DNA of 64,000 bases from Finegoldia magna_J (GCF_002243175.1 NZ_NDYF01000009.1:104147-168146), one strand, 5' to 3'; positions 51,617 through 61,641 are shown, numbered from the stretch's first letter. Notes: generated from the letters alone by a model not told the origin. Made by a program: numbers and translations.

Positions 51617-53761
51617 TTATTTATCTTCTGTATTTTGATCTTCAGATTTTTTATCAAAATTCTTTTTTTCTTTTCTTTCTGGTTTTGGTAAAAGAGCTTT
51701 TCTGGATAATGTCATCTTACCTTGGTCATCTATATCCATAAGTTTTACCATAATTTCATCGTTTTCTTTTAAAACATCTTCAACTTTATTAGTTCTTTCA
51801 TGAGCTATATTAGAAATGTGAAGAAGACCTTCTTTTCCAGGTAATATTTCAACAAAAGCACCAAAATTCATAATCTTAGTAACTCTTCCTAAATATTTTT
51901 CACCAATTTCTGGTTCTCTAACTATTTCTTTAATCATATCTATAGCTCTTTGTGCACTTTCAGTGTTTTCACCAGCTACTGTAATTTTACCATCATCTTC
52001 AGTATCTATTTTAACGCCGGTTTCATCAATAATTTTGTTTATGACTTTTCCACCTGGTCCAATAACTTCTCTTACTTTTTCAGGTGCAATATTAATTACC
52101 ATAATTCTAGGAGCATACTTTGAAATTTCTTTATTTGGTTCACTTATACATTCGTTCATTAACGATAATATATGAAGTCTACCAACTCTAGCTCTTTCTA
52201 AAGCTTCAGTTAATATTTCTTCAGAAATTCCTGTAATTTTAATATCCATTTGCAATGCAGTTATACCATCTTTTGTACCTGCAACTTTAAAATCCATATC
52301 TCCTAAGTGATCTTCCAAACCTTGAATATCGGAAAGAATTACAACATTATCATCTTCCTTAATCAATCCCATGGCAATACCTGCAACAGGTTCTTTTATC
52401 GGAACACCTGCATCTAGTAAACTAAGAGTTGAACCGCATACAGATGCTTGAGAACTAGAACCGTTTGAACTTAAAACTTCAGATACTACTCTTATTGTGT
52501 AAGGGAATTCTTCTTCTGATGGAATTACAGGTAATAGAGCTCTTTCAGCTAAAGCTCCGTGACCAATTTCACGTCTACCTGGACTTCTTAAAGGTCTTGC
52601 ATCCCCAACAGAGTAAGGTGGGAAGTTGTATTGATGCATATATCTTTTATCTTCTTGTTCAATTAGTCCATCTAGTACTTGTGCATCAGAAGGAGTTCCT
52701 AATGTTGTAACAGATAAAACTTGAGTTTGACCTCTTTTAAACAGACCTGAACCATGTGGTCTTGGCAATATATCAACATCACAAGTTATTTCTCTAATTT
52801 GATCAAGTTTTCTATTATCAGGTCTGATATGATCTTCTAATATTAAACGTCTTACTTCTGATTTTTCTAAATCATCGTATATAGTAGAAACTTTTGAAGC
52901 TATACTTTCATCATATTTTTCAACAAAATGATCTACTACGCTTCTTTTGAGAGTATTAATGTGATCTTCTCTATCTAATTTATCTTTATTAACTGTAATT
53001 TTCTTCAAATCTTCAATGCAGAATGATTTAACTTCTTCATCTAACTCTACATTTTTTTCTGGCTGAATGAATTCTTGTTTTGGCTTACCACATTCTTTTT
53101 GAATTGACTCAATAAATTCACATATTTTTTTAATTTCTTCATGTGCTCTAAGTATAGCTTTTAATACTTGTTGTTCAGTAATATTATTGCATCCAGCTTC
53201 AACCATCATAATAGCATCTTTAGTACCAGCAACAGTTAATTCAAGATCTGATTTATCTCTTTGTTCTTGTGTTGGATTAATAATAAATTCACCATCGATC
53301 ATTCCTACGGCTACAGAACCAGTAGGTCCTAAGAAAGGAATATCTGAAATGCTCAATGCTATAGATGAACCTATCATAGCTAAAATATCAGGAGTATTGT
53401 CTTGATCCACAGAAAGTGCAGTAGCTATAACTTGTACATCGTTATGATATCCTTCTGGGAATAATGGTCTTAATGGTCTATCTATTAATCTAGCAGTTAA
53501 TGTAGCCTTTTCACTAGGTCTACCTTCACGTTTAATAAATCCTCCTGGAATTTTTCCGACAGAATAAAGTTTTTCTTCAAAATCGCATGTTAATGGGAAG
53601 AAATCAACTCCCTCACGTGGCTCTTTTGATCCTACAGCAGTAACTAGAAGTACAGTTTCTCCAGATTGAATTAAACATGCTCCATTAGCTTGTTCAGCAA
53701 CTTTTCCAATCGTAACTTCTATTTTTTTACCGCATAAATCATATTCGTATTTTTTTATCAT
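51617..53761 (-). CDS. pnp: Polynucleotide phosphorylase
   Basis: 3'-5' phosphorolytic exoribonuclease, a partner of RNase Y in mRNA decay. The 714-residue protein has two RNase PH domains, the KH domain (MVINIAPEKVREVIGPGGK) and an S1 domain (GEKYLGRVTKIMNFGAFVE), ending in a Lys/Glu-rich tail. The start follows AAGGAGAATAT. It follows the rpsO terminator and is transcribed in the classical rpsO-pnp order. Confidence 0.97.
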   Translation of the reverse strand: MIKKYEYDLCGKKIEVTIGKVAEQANGACLIQSGETVLLVTAVGSKEPREGVDFFPLTCDFEEKLYSVGKIPGGFIKREGRPSEKATLTARLIDRPLRPLFPEGYHNDVQVIATALSVDQDNTPDILAMIGSSIALSISDIPFLGPTGSVAVGMIDGEFIINPTQEQRDKSDLELTVAGTKDAIMMVEAGCNNITEQQVLKAILRAHEEIKKICEFIESIQKECGKPKQEFIQPEKNVELDEEVKSFCIEDLKKITVNKDKLDREDHINTLKRSVVDHFVEKYDESIASKVSTIYDDLEKSEVRRLILEDHIRPDNRKLDQIREITCDVDILPRPHGSGLFKRGQTQVLSVTTLGTPSDAQVLDGLIEQEDKRYMHQYNFPPYSVGDARPLRSPGRREIGHGALAERALLPVIPSEEEFPYTIRVVSEVLSSNGSSSQASVCGSTLSLLDAGVPIKEPVAGIAMGLIKEDDNVVILSDIQGLEDHLGDMDFKVAGTKDGITALQMDIKITGISEEILTEALERARVGRLHILSLMNECISEPNKEISKYAPRIMVINIAPEKVREVIGPGGKVINKIIDETGVKIDTEDDGKITVAGENTESAQRAIDMIKEIVREPEIGEKYLGRVTKIMNFGAFVEILPGKEGLLHISNIAHERTNKVEDVLKENDEIMVKLMDIDDQGKMTLSRKALLPKPERKEKKNFDKKSEDQNTEDK

Positions 53762-53780
53762 ATATTCTCCTTATAAATAA

Positions 53781-53806
53781 AAAGAGCGGAAAAACCCGCT
53801 CTTTAA
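53781..53806 (-). terminator. Terminator/attenuator between rpsO and pnp
   Basis: A 9-bp GC-containing stem (AAAGAGCGG / CCGCTCTTT) with T runs on the minus strand. Some read-through would be needed for pnp, as no separate pnp promoter is seen. Confidence 0.8.
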
Positions 53807-53807
53807 A

Positions 53808-54074
53808 TTATCTTCTAATGTTTAATCTTTTAATTAAATCACGGTATCTTTCAATGTCTTTATTGCTAAGATAGTTAAGAAGATTTCTTCTTTTACCGAT
53901 CATTTTGAAAAGACCTCTTCTTGAATGGTGATCATTCTTATGAGACTTTAAATGTTCAGTTAAGTAGTTTATTCTGTAAGTCAATAAAGCTACTTGAACT
54001 TCTGGAGAACCAGTGTCTCCTTCTTTTGTTTGGTATTCTTTGATTATTTCTTCTTTGATTTCTTTGTTGTACAT
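53808..54074 (-). CDS. rpsO: 30S ribosomal protein S15
   Basis: Primary 16S rRNA-binding protein of the central domain. The 88-residue protein has the S15 core TGSPEVQVALLTYRINYL, HKNDHHSRRGL and RRNLLNYL. ATG 54074 is used because GGAGGAAAT precedes it; an ATG 12 bases upstream overlaps this site. Confidence 0.98.
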   Translation of the reverse strand: MYNKEIKEEIIKEYQTKEGDTGSPEVQVALLTYRINYLTEHLKSHKNDHHSRRGLFKMIGKRRNLLNYLSNKDIERYRDLIKRLNIRR

Positions 54075-54086
54075 AATTTCCTCCAT

Positions 54087-54186
54087 AAAATTTAATATTC
54101 ACCATTACAGCGATATCGTTGAGGTTTCGAATATCAATGTAACAGTAGTACTTATTTATATTATCATATAATCTTGTAATTGTAAA
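54087..54186 (-). promoter_or_regulatory. rpsO promoter and leader with hairpin
   Basis: On the minus strand TTTACA (54181-54186) and TAATAT (54158-54163) are 17 bases apart with TG-A before the -10, inside the end of ribF. The leader folds into TTACA/TGTAA and GATAT/ATATC stems (54105-54142) with a small internal loop and a 14-base loop. It could be an S15 autoregulatory site. Confidence 0.6.
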
Positions 54187-55082
54187 TCTAAATCTTGGTT
54201 TTTTGCAAAATTATAATCGCTTTTTAATTTATTGATAAGTTCAATCTCAGAATTAAATTTTACATTATCTCTTATTTTTTTTATGAATACTAGCGTTAAT
54301 TCTTTTCCATACAAATCACCTTTAAAATCTAATATATGAGTTTCAATTTTAACATCATGTTCATCGTATGTTAGATTTTCTCCTATTGATGTTATACCTT
54401 TGTATAATTTGTTATCATAAATAACGTTAGTATAATAAACTCCTGCTGCTGGTATAATATATTCTTTGCATTCCAAATTAGCAGTAGGATAACCTAAATT
54501 TCTTCCTCTATGTTTCCCGTCAATTACAACTCCCTTAATGCTAAATGGTCTGTAAAGCATTGAATTAGCATTTTCAATTTCTCCATTTATTAAAAATTTG
54601 CGTATTGTTGTCGATCTAATAGGGACACCATTAATAAATTGGTCATCTATAATATAGAGTTTATAATTAAAAACTTTTTGGTAATTTTCTAAAGTAGATA
54701 CATTACCAGATGCACTAATGCCAAATTTGAAATCTTTGCCAACAACTAAATTTTTGAAACTAGTATGTTCTTTCACATAATCTAAAAACTCTTCAGGTTT
54801 TAAGGATAAAAAAGCTTTATCAAATGACTTGATTAAACAATAATCTACATTCATTCTTCTTAAGAGATTGATTTTATCATCCATTGTTAATATATTTTTA
54901 AACTTACCATCGTCTAAAACTTCTGAAGTATGTGACTTGAATATAATAACACCTGATTTACCTAAGCTAACACATTTATTTATAAGTTTTTGATGTGCTA
55001 AATGTAATCCATCAAAATTTCCTAAAGTAATAGCATCAATATTAATTTTTACGTTATCTTTGTCTAAATCAATTATTTGCAT
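54156..55082 (-). CDS. ribF: Bifunctional riboflavin kinase / FAD synthetase
   Basis: Converts riboflavin to FMN and FAD. The 308-residue protein has the N-terminal nucleotidyltransferase domain with LGNFDGLHLAHQKLI and IRSTTIRKFL, and the C-terminal riboflavin kinase domain with HRGRNLGYPTANL. It overlaps truB by 10 bases. FAD and FMN are needed by PyrK and PyrD in this window. Confidence 0.95.
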   Translation of the reverse strand: MQIIDLDKDNVKINIDAITLGNFDGLHLAHQKLINKCVSLGKSGVIIFKSHTSEVLDDGKFKNILTMDDKINLLRRMNVDYCLIKSFDKAFLSLKPEEFLDYVKEHTSFKNLVVGKDFKFGISASGNVSTLENYQKVFNYKLYIIDDQFINGVPIRSTTIRKFLINGEIENANSMLYRPFSIKGVVIDGKHRGRNLGYPTANLECKEYIIPAAGVYYTNVIYDNKLYKGITSIGENLTYDEHDVKIETHILDFKGDLYGKELTLVFIKKIRDNVKFNSEIELINKLKSDYNFAKNQDLDLQLQDYMII

Positions 55083-55936
55083 ATATCAAATACCTTATTC
55101 ATTTTTAAAATATTATCTTCAATACTACCAATTCCAATAAATTTATTATTACAAATTACTTTAATATTATCAATGTTTTCATGGTTTATATTTATTTTAA
55201 CACCATTGGTTATTTTTTTATATAAATTATCATCAAGTTCGATAGATTTCATTTCTGTCAAACTTTCATAGACTGAAAATGATACATCTCCAATGTTACA
55301 TTTTCTAAGCGATTCTATTTTTACTGAATCTTTTATGTCAAAACCTCCAGAATTTACTCTGATAAGAGATTTCATATATGCTAATCTATCTAATTTTTTA
55401 GCAATATCTTCAATCAAAACTCTAATATACGTTCCCTTAGAACATTTAACTTTGATTATACAAGAATTTTCTAGAAGATATAATGGTTCTATATTATAGA
55501 TTGTAATTTTTCTGGATTTTCTCTTAATTTCCTTGTTTTCTCTTGCGTATTCATAAAGTTTTTTTCCATTTACCTTAACTGCGGAATACATAGGAGGTAC
55601 TTGGTCAATGGTTTTACCATTTAAATCATCTAAAATTTCCTTTAATTTTTCTTTATCGTATGTTTTCTCTGAAAAACCTGTGACATTACCTGATAAATCA
55701 AGAGTATCTGTACTTGTTCCAAAACACATTTCAAATATATATGTTTTACCATATTCCATTAGATATTCTGTTATTTTAGTTCCTTTTCCAACGCCTAATA
55801 ACAAAACTCCGGTAGCATCAGGATCTAGAGTACCAGCATGTCCAATCTTCTTAGTTTTTAAAATTCCTTTACATATAGAAACAACATCCTGAGAGGTATA
55901 TCCTTTTTCCTTAAAAACATTAATTACGCAATCCAT
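55073..55936 (-). CDS. truB: tRNA pseudouridine(55) synthase
   Basis: Makes pseudouridine 55 in the T-loop of tRNAs. The 287-residue protein has CVINVFKEKGYTSQDVV, the catalytic Asp in GHAGTLDPDATGVLLLG, and VPPMYSAVKVNGKKLYEYAR. ATG 55936 matches the family start; the open frame extends three codons further. It overlaps nrnA by 17 bases. Confidence 0.96.
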   Translation of the reverse strand: MDCVINVFKEKGYTSQDVVSICKGILKTKKIGHAGTLDPDATGVLLLGVGKGTKITEYLMEYGKTYIFEMCFGTSTDTLDLSGNVTGFSEKTYDKEKLKEILDDLNGKTIDQVPPMYSAVKVNGKKLYEYARENKEIKRKSRKITIYNIEPLYLLENSCIIKVKCSKGTYIRVLIEDIAKKLDRLAYMKSLIRVNSGGFDIKDSVKIESLRKCNIGDVSFSVYESLTEMKSIELDDNLYKKITNGVKININHENIDNIKVICNNKFIGIGSIEDNILKMNKVFDICK

Positions 55937-56888
55937 ATCTATCAATTTCTTCTTTAATTTTATTTAACACTGCGTCATAATCACCGGTAATTTTAGTGGC
56001 AGCAGCATTCTTATGACCGCCTCCACCAAGATTTTTGGCAATTGATCCTACATCAATATTTCCTTTGCTTCTGAAACTAACCTTGTATTCATTTTCAGTT
56101 TGTTGTTTAATTAATACTGATATTTTGATTTTGTCAGTATCTCTGAAAGTATTAATTACACTATCAATATCTGAAATTTCAACATTATACTTATTTAATT
56201 GATTTATCATTACAAAACCAATTGCAACATGATCATTATAAATTTCAGTCTTGGATAAGATTTCATTTTCTAATAGTTGTGCTTCAAATTTTTTTGATTG
56301 ATAAATTAATTCGTTGATTTTCATCATGTCTGCGCCATATTCAACTAATTTAGAAGCTTTAGCTAATGTATCAGCAGTTGTAGCAGAATATAAAAATCTT
56401 CCAGTGTCAGTTGATATTCCAGTTAAAAGTGACATCGAAATTTCTTCATCAATTGGTAAACTTACTTCGTTAATTACATCAAATACTAATTCACAAGTTG
56501 AGCTATAACCTTTTTTAACAATGTTGACGTCACCGTAAAACTCATTACTTTGATGATGGTCAATATTTATTCTGTATCTTGCTTTATTAAATAAATCATC
56601 AATATTACCCAATCTCTCATAATTAGCACAATCTAGGCATATTATCATATCAATATTAATATCTGTATTTTCTGATAGCAATTCCAAATTTGGCAAAAAT
56701 TTTAAATTTTCAGGAATTTTGTCAAACTCAATAGGATAAACTTTTTTTCCTAAATTGAGTAAACTTTTTGATAAAGCAGTTAACGAACCTAAGTTATCAC
56801 CATCTGGGTCTAAGTGAGAAATCAGAGCAATTGAACTTGCTTCGTTCAATTGCTCTTTAAATTTCAAGATTTCATCATTAATCTTCAT
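55920..56888 (-). CDS. nrnA: DHH-family oligoribonuclease / pAp phosphatase
   Basis: Degrades nano-RNAs to mononucleotides and dephosphorylates pAp. The 322-residue protein has SHLDPDGDNLGS, ICLDCAN, the DHH motif IDHHQSNE, and the C-terminal GGGGHKNAA substrate site. ATG 56888 follows GAGGAAAAC; an ATG five codons earlier has no binding site. It overlaps rbfA by 11 bases. Confidence 0.95.
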   Translation of the reverse strand: MKINDEILKFKEQLNEASSIALISHLDPDGDNLGSLTALSKSLLNLGKKVYPIEFDKIPENLKFLPNLELLSENTDINIDMIICLDCANYERLGNIDDLFNKARYRINIDHHQSNEFYGDVNIVKKGYSSTCELVFDVINEVSLPIDEEISMSLLTGISTDTGRFLYSATTADTLAKASKLVEYGADMMKINELIYQSKKFEAQLLENEILSKTEIYNDHVAIGFVMINQLNKYNVEISDIDSVINTFRDTDKIKISVLIKQQTENEYKVSFRSKGNIDVGSIAKNLGGGGHKNAAATKITGDYDAVLNKIKEEIDRYGLRN

Positions 56889-57243
56889 TATAGTTTTCCT
56901 CATGAATTGATTTTATTAGATTTTCAATATGCATACTTTGCTCACTTGTTTCATCAATTTTGAAAATCAGTTGTGGTACGTGTCTTAAATCTACACTTTC
57001 ACCAATTTGTTTTTTTAAGAATCCTTTTGCTTTGTTCAATCCTTCAAGAGTTTGTTTTTTCTTTTCATCATCGCCTATTACAGCTATATATACTGTAGCA
57101 AAACTCAAATCATTTGTTACTTTTACGTCAGTAACAGAAACATTTAGTTTGTCAATTCTAGGATCTTTTAGTGAATTAATTATAGAACTTGAAATAACTT
57201 TTTTGATTTCTGATGAAATTCTTCTTACTCTTTTAATATTCAT
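56878..57243 (-). CDS. rbfA: Ribosome-binding factor A
   Basis: KH-type factor for 30S maturation and cold adaptation. The 121-residue protein has RRISSEIKKVIS, DPRIDKLNVSVTDVKVT, and the conserved VDLRHVPQLIFKIDET. The start follows TAGGAGAATT. It lies 7 bases after infB. Confidence 0.95.
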   Translation of the reverse strand: MNIKRVRRISSEIKKVISSSIINSLKDPRIDKLNVSVTDVKVTNDLSFATVYIAVIGDDEKKKQTLEGLNKAKGFLKKQIGESVDLRHVPQLIFKIDETSEQSMHIENLIKSIHEENYNED

Positions 57244-57250
57244 AATTCTC

Positions 57251-59554
57251 CTATCTTTGTACTTCGTTTAGTACATATGCTTCCAGTACATCTCCTGGTT
57301 TAATGTCATTATAATTTTCTAAGCCCATTCCGCCTTCATAACCTTGAGTTAATTCTTTAACATCGTCTTTATATCTCTTCAATGAAGAAATAGGACCTTC
57401 AAAAATTAATATTTCATCCCTTAATAAACGAACCACAGCATTTCTAGTTACTTTTCCTGTGTTTACATAAACGCCGGCAACAGTACCTACTCCTGGAACT
57501 TTGAACGTATCTCTAACTGTAGCTCTACCTAAAACTTCCTCTTGATATTGTGGTTTTAACATACCAGTGATTGCATTCTTTACATCTTCTATAGCATCAT
57601 ATATAACTCTATAAGTTCTTATTTCTATAGATTCATTCTTTGCCATATCCAAAGCCACTTGAGTTGGTCTTACGTTAAATCCGATTATTATCGCACTTGA
57701 TGCAGATGCTAAGTTAACATCAGATTCAGTAATACCACCTACTGCACCGTGAATAATATTAACCTTGACTTCATCGTTACTTAGTTTTATTAATGATTGT
57801 TTAATGGCGTCAATCGTACCTTTAACATCAGTCTTTATTATAATATTAAGATCTTTAGTTTCTCCGTCTGAAATTTTGCCAAATAATTCGTCTAAGTTCA
57901 TAGTTGAAGAAGACTTGATTTGTTCTTCACGGTTATGATCTTTTATTTTTTGAGCATAATTTCTAGCTTCTTTTTCATCTTTTACAGCATATATCATATC
58001 GCCAGCTTCAGGTACTTCGTTTAAACCTAAAATCAAAACTGGTGTTGAAGGACCTGCCTTTTTAACTTGCTTACCTTGATCATTAAACATGGCTCTGATA
58101 CGACCACTTGCTTGTCCACTAAATACCATATCAGAATGTTTTAAAGTACCCTTTTGAACTAAAATTGTAGCAGTTGGACCTCTTCCCTTGTCTAATTGTG
58201 CTTCAATTACTGTACCTACAGCAAGTCTATTTGGATTAGCTTTTAACTCTTCCATTTCAGCAACCATTAAAATCATTTCAAGTAATTCATCAATACCTTC
58301 ACCAGTTCTAGCAGAAACTGGGACTAAAACTGTATCTCCACCCCAGTCTTCAGGTACCAATCCATTTTCAGCTAATTCAGTTTTTACTCTTTCGATATTA
58401 GCATTTTCTTTATCTATTTTATTAACAGCTACAATTATTGGAACGCCAGCAGCTTTTGAGTGATTTATGGCTTCCACCGTTTGAGGCATTACACCATCAT
58501 CTGCAGCAACTACCAATATTGAAACATCTGTTACTTGTGCTCCTCTGCTTCTCATTGCTGTAAAAGCTTCGTGACCTGGTGTATCTAAGAATACTATTTT
58601 TTTGTCGTTAACTCTAATAGTATACGCACCAATATGTTGTGTAATTCCTCCGGCTTCTCTACCAGCTACTCTAGAATTTCTAATTCTGTCAAGTATAGAT
58701 GTTTTACCGTGGTCAACGTGTCCCATTACAGTGATGACAGGTGGTCTTTCTTTTAAATCCTCATCTTTATCTTCAAAATCTAGGTTAAACACGTCATCGT
58801 CATCAAAATCTTCGACTTCATCTTGTTCAACGATAACATTGAATTCACCAGCTACTAAACTTGCAGTATCAAAATCAATTTCTTGGTTTTGATTTGCCAT
58901 TATACCTAATTCCATAAGTTTCATTATTAATTCACTAATAGATACACTTATTTTTTCAGATAAATCTTTTACTGTGATTGTAGGTTGAATAATAAATTTC
59001 TTAGGTTCTTTTGATTCATTTTTGATGACTTGTTCTTTTTTATTTTGATTATTATTTTTATTATTGTTGCTGTTTTTGTTATTTCTATTATTCTTATTAT
59101 TGTTAGAATTTTTGTTTTTATTATTTTTAAAATTCTTATTCTTTTTCTTATCATTAGAATCATGTTTTTCATTCATTTCAGATTTGTTTTTGTGTTTTAT
59201 CTTATCGAAATGAGATACAGATTCATCATCTTTATTTCTTGGATGCTTAGGTTTAAATCTTTTTTTAGAATTATTATCTTGTTTATTCGTTTCTGTATGT
59301 GATTTATTTTCTAGCTTTGCATTTGAGTCTTTATTTACAACTTGTTTATTTTCTTTTTTTGAATTACTGTTATTTTGATTATTTTGAACTTTTTTTGGTT
59401 TTTCATAAAAAGATTTAACTTTTGATATTTGGTCTTTATCTAATGTTGACATGTGACTTTTAACTTCAATTTTGTTCTCTCTTAATTTGTTCATTAAGTC
59501 TTTTGTTGAAACATTTAATTGTTTTGCCAATTCGTATACTCTTATCTTTTCCAT
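57251..59554 (-). CDS. infB: Translation initiation factor IF-2
   Basis: GTPase that places initiator tRNA on the 30S subunit. The 767-residue protein starts with an IF-2N domain (about 1-50), followed by a poly-Asn/Lys low-complexity linker (about 60-185), a second IF-2N domain (about 190-240), the GTPase (GHVDHGKTS, DTPGHEAF, NKID), and C-terminal domains. The linker is extreme in Asn content, and its minus-strand AAT/AAA runs create long antisense open frames that are not genes. Confidence 0.97.
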   Translation of the reverse strand: MEKIRVYELAKQLNVSTKDLMNKLRENKIEVKSHMSTLDKDQISKVKSFYEKPKKVQNNQNNSNSKKENKQVVNKDSNAKLENKSHTETNKQDNNSKKRFKPKHPRNKDDESVSHFDKIKHKNKSEMNEKHDSNDKKKNKNFKNNKNKNSNNNKNNRNNKNSNNNKNNNQNKKEQVIKNESKEPKKFIIQPTITVKDLSEKISVSISELIMKLMELGIMANQNQEIDFDTASLVAGEFNVIVEQDEVEDFDDDDVFNLDFEDKDEDLKERPPVITVMGHVDHGKTSILDRIRNSRVAGREAGGITQHIGAYTIRVNDKKIVFLDTPGHEAFTAMRSRGAQVTDVSILVVAADDGVMPQTVEAINHSKAAGVPIIVAVNKIDKENANIERVKTELAENGLVPEDWGGDTVLVPVSARTGEGIDELLEMILMVAEMEELKANPNRLAVGTVIEAQLDKGRGPTATILVQKGTLKHSDMVFSGQASGRIRAMFNDQGKQVKKAGPSTPVLILGLNEVPEAGDMIYAVKDEKEARNYAQKIKDHNREEQIKSSSTMNLDELFGKISDGETKDLNIIIKTDVKGTIDAIKQSLIKLSNDEVKVNIIHGAVGGITESDVNLASASSAIIIGFNVRPTQVALDMAKNESIEIRTYRVIYDAIEDVKNAITGMLKPQYQEEVLGRATVRDTFKVPGVGTVAGVYVNTGKVTRNAVVRLLRDEILIFEGPISSLKRYKDDVKELTQGYEGGMGLENYNDIKPGDVLEAYVLNEVQR

Positions 59555-59572
59555 ACAAAGACCTCCTTTTGA

Positions 59573-59836
59573 TTAATCTTCTACATGGTTAATTAACTCC
59601 TCATATATAAGTGCGTCTACATCTGTTTTTAAAACCTGACTTAGTCTTCTGTTTTTCTTTGCCTTGTTTATGCATTTTATATCCTTGCATAAATAAGCTC
59701 CTCTGCCATTTTTCTTGTTTGTCAAATCTACGGAAACTCCGTCATCTTTATTAAAAACAACTCTTATTAGTTCTTCCTTTGGTTTATTTTCACCACAAAC
59801 AACACATTTTCTTAAAGGAATTTTTTTAGTTTTCAT
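59573..59836 (-). CDS. rnpM: YlxR/RnpM-family RNase P modulator
   Basis: Small RNA-binding protein between nusA and infB; Bacillus YlxR/RnpM binds and regulates RNase P RNA. The 87-residue protein has the family motif PLRKCVVCGE, GRGAYLCKDIKC and a basic C-terminus. The L7Ae-like ylxQ gene that normally follows is absent. Confidence 0.92.
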   Translation of the reverse strand: MKTKKIPLRKCVVCGENKPKEELIRVVFNKDDGVSVDLTNKKNGRGAYLCKDIKCINKAKKNRRLSQVLKTDVDALIYEELINHVED

Positions 59837-59861
59837 TTAATACTCCAAAACTTAAATACAT

Positions 59862-61136
59862 TTAATTTTCAGAATCTTCTGCAATTTCAGTGTTTTCGGA
59901 ATCTAAAGAATTATTGTCTTCAGTATCCTCAATATCTTCAATTTCTTCTATATCATCTGATTCATGATATTTAATTTTATCAAATACTTTGTCTTTATCT
60001 TCATCTCTAACTTCAATACCATTAGATTCTAGAAAATCTACTTCTCCATCGAATTCAACAGACAAGCTTCCATCTTCATAAGATTCTAGGTATTGGTTAA
60101 GCCCTTTGATGTCTATTTTCCAGTTAGTTAACTTAGCTGCAAGTCTAGCGTTTTGTCCTTCTTTTCCTATAGCTAGAGACAATTGATCTTCTGAAACAAT
60201 TACACGGCATATTTTTTGAGCTTCGTCAATGAATGTCGCTATTACTTCAGATGGACTTAAACTATTAGATATGAAAGTCTTAATATCTTTTGACCATATA
60301 ACAATATCAAGTTTTTCGCCATTCAACTCATCCACAATAGACTTAACTCTGGTTCCACTGAAACCTACACATGAGCCAACTGGATCGACATTTTCATCAT
60401 TACTGAATACCGCAATCTTAGTCCTTGATCCAGGTTCTCTTGCAACGCTAAAAATCTCAACAGTTCCATCATTTATTTCCGGAACTTCTAATTCAAATAA
60501 TCTTTTAATTAAAGAATTATCAGTCCTTGATAGTATTATTTGAGCTCCTTTTGTAGTGTTTTTAACCTCTTTGATGAAAAGTTTTAATCTCTTGTTAGGA
60601 GTATATTCTTCAGATTTTATTTGTTCTGAAACTGGTATTATACCTTCTACTCTACCCAAATCTATATAGACAATTCCACGTTCAACACGCTGAACTGTTC
60701 CAGTAATTATTTCTTTTTCTCTGTCAATAAATTCGTTATAAATATTATCACGTTCTGCATCTTTTAGCTTTTGAATAACAATATTTCTAGCAGTTTGAGC
60801 AGCTATTCTTCCGAAGTTTTTAGGTGTTATTTCAATTTTCACTTTATCACCTAAATCGTATTTACGTTTAATAGTCTTAGCTTCTTCTAAACTTATTTCA
60901 GTATTTTTGTCTTCAACATTTTCAACAACAGTTTTGATTGCATATAAATTCACCTTACCGTTGTCTCTATTTATGTTAACTTCTACAGAACTTTCTTCGT
61001 TTTCATGGTCTTGATAATCAAAATTTTTCTCATAGCTTTTAATCAATGCTTTTTCTAAAGCATCGAAAACAACTTCTCTTGGTATTTTTTTTGATTTTTC
61101 TAATTCATCAAGAGCCTTTATAAAATCATTGTTCAT
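59862..61136 (-). CDS. nusA: Transcription termination/antitermination factor NusA
   Basis: RNA polymerase-binding factor for pausing, termination and rRNA antitermination. The 424-residue protein has the N-terminal domain, S1 (EIITGTVQRVERGIVYIDLG), and two KH domains (VGSCVGFSGTRVKSIV; LAIGKEGQNARLAAKLT). The tail is strongly acidic (Asp/Glu repeats). The start has no strong ribosome binding site but lies 9 bases after rimP. Confidence 0.97.
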   Translation of the reverse strand: MNNDFIKALDELEKSKKIPREVVFDALEKALIKSYEKNFDYQDHENEESSVEVNINRDNGKVNLYAIKTVVENVEDKNTEISLEEAKTIKRKYDLGDKVKIEITPKNFGRIAAQTARNIVIQKLKDAERDNIYNEFIDREKEIITGTVQRVERGIVYIDLGRVEGIIPVSEQIKSEEYTPNKRLKLFIKEVKNTTKGAQIILSRTDNSLIKRLFELEVPEINDGTVEIFSVAREPGSRTKIAVFSNDENVDPVGSCVGFSGTRVKSIVDELNGEKLDIVIWSKDIKTFISNSLSPSEVIATFIDEAQKICRVIVSEDQLSLAIGKEGQNARLAAKLTNWKIDIKGLNQYLESYEDGSLSVEFDGEVDFLESNGIEVRDEDKDKVFDKIKYHESDDIEEIEDIEDTEDNNSLDSENTEIAEDSEN

Positions 61137-61145
61137 ATATTACTA

Positions 61146-61610
61146 TCAATCGAATAATGAAAGCTTAATCGATGATATATTACTCCTTTCAATTTTAATT
61201 TGATTTTTTTCTAATTCCAAAGATATTTCTTGATCATTGAAATCTTTTAAAATACCTTTGAACTCTTTCTTACTATCTAATTTTTGATATAAATTTACTA
61301 TTACAACATTCCCTAAATTTTTTTTGAAATCTTTATCTCTAGTGAATGGTGTAGTTATATCTACTGATGCAATTTCTAAATAATAGGGATCTGAAATAGG
61401 ATCTATTTCGTCTAGTTTGTCAGTTATTCTATTATTTATTAACTCACAATCATCAATTGATATTAGACCTTCATCCTTTTCAATGTAAAAAGTCAAAATA
61501 TTTTTCCCATTTTGATTTGAATATTCTACATCATAAAAGTCTATTCCAGTATCTTCAATTAAAGGACTGAGGTCATTATTCATAAGTTCCCTAAGATATT
61601 TCTTATTCAT
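61146..61610 (-). CDS. rimP: Ribosome maturation factor RimP
   Basis: 30S assembly factor, first gene of the nusA-infB operon. The 154-residue protein has GIDFYDVEYSNQNG, ISIDDCELINNRITDKLDE, and the LEIASVDITTPF variant of the family's central motif (usual: LEVSSPGLDRPL). The start follows AAGGAGATAT. Confidence 0.93.
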   Translation of the reverse strand: MNKKYLRELMNNDLSPLIEDTGIDFYDVEYSNQNGKNILTFYIEKDEGLISIDDCELINNRITDKLDEIDPISDPYYLEIASVDITTPFTRDKDFKKNLGNVVIVNLYQKLDSKKEFKGILKDFNDQEISLELEKNQIKIERSNISSIKLSLFD

Positions 61611-61641
61611 ATATCTCCTTTTCGTAAATTATTTAAATAAA

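Noticed and set aside
59030..59302. Plus-strand frame of 90 codons rich in Phe and Ile, resembling a membrane peptide
   Set aside because: It is the antisense of the AAT/AAA-rich linker of infB; no ribosome binding site and no promoter.
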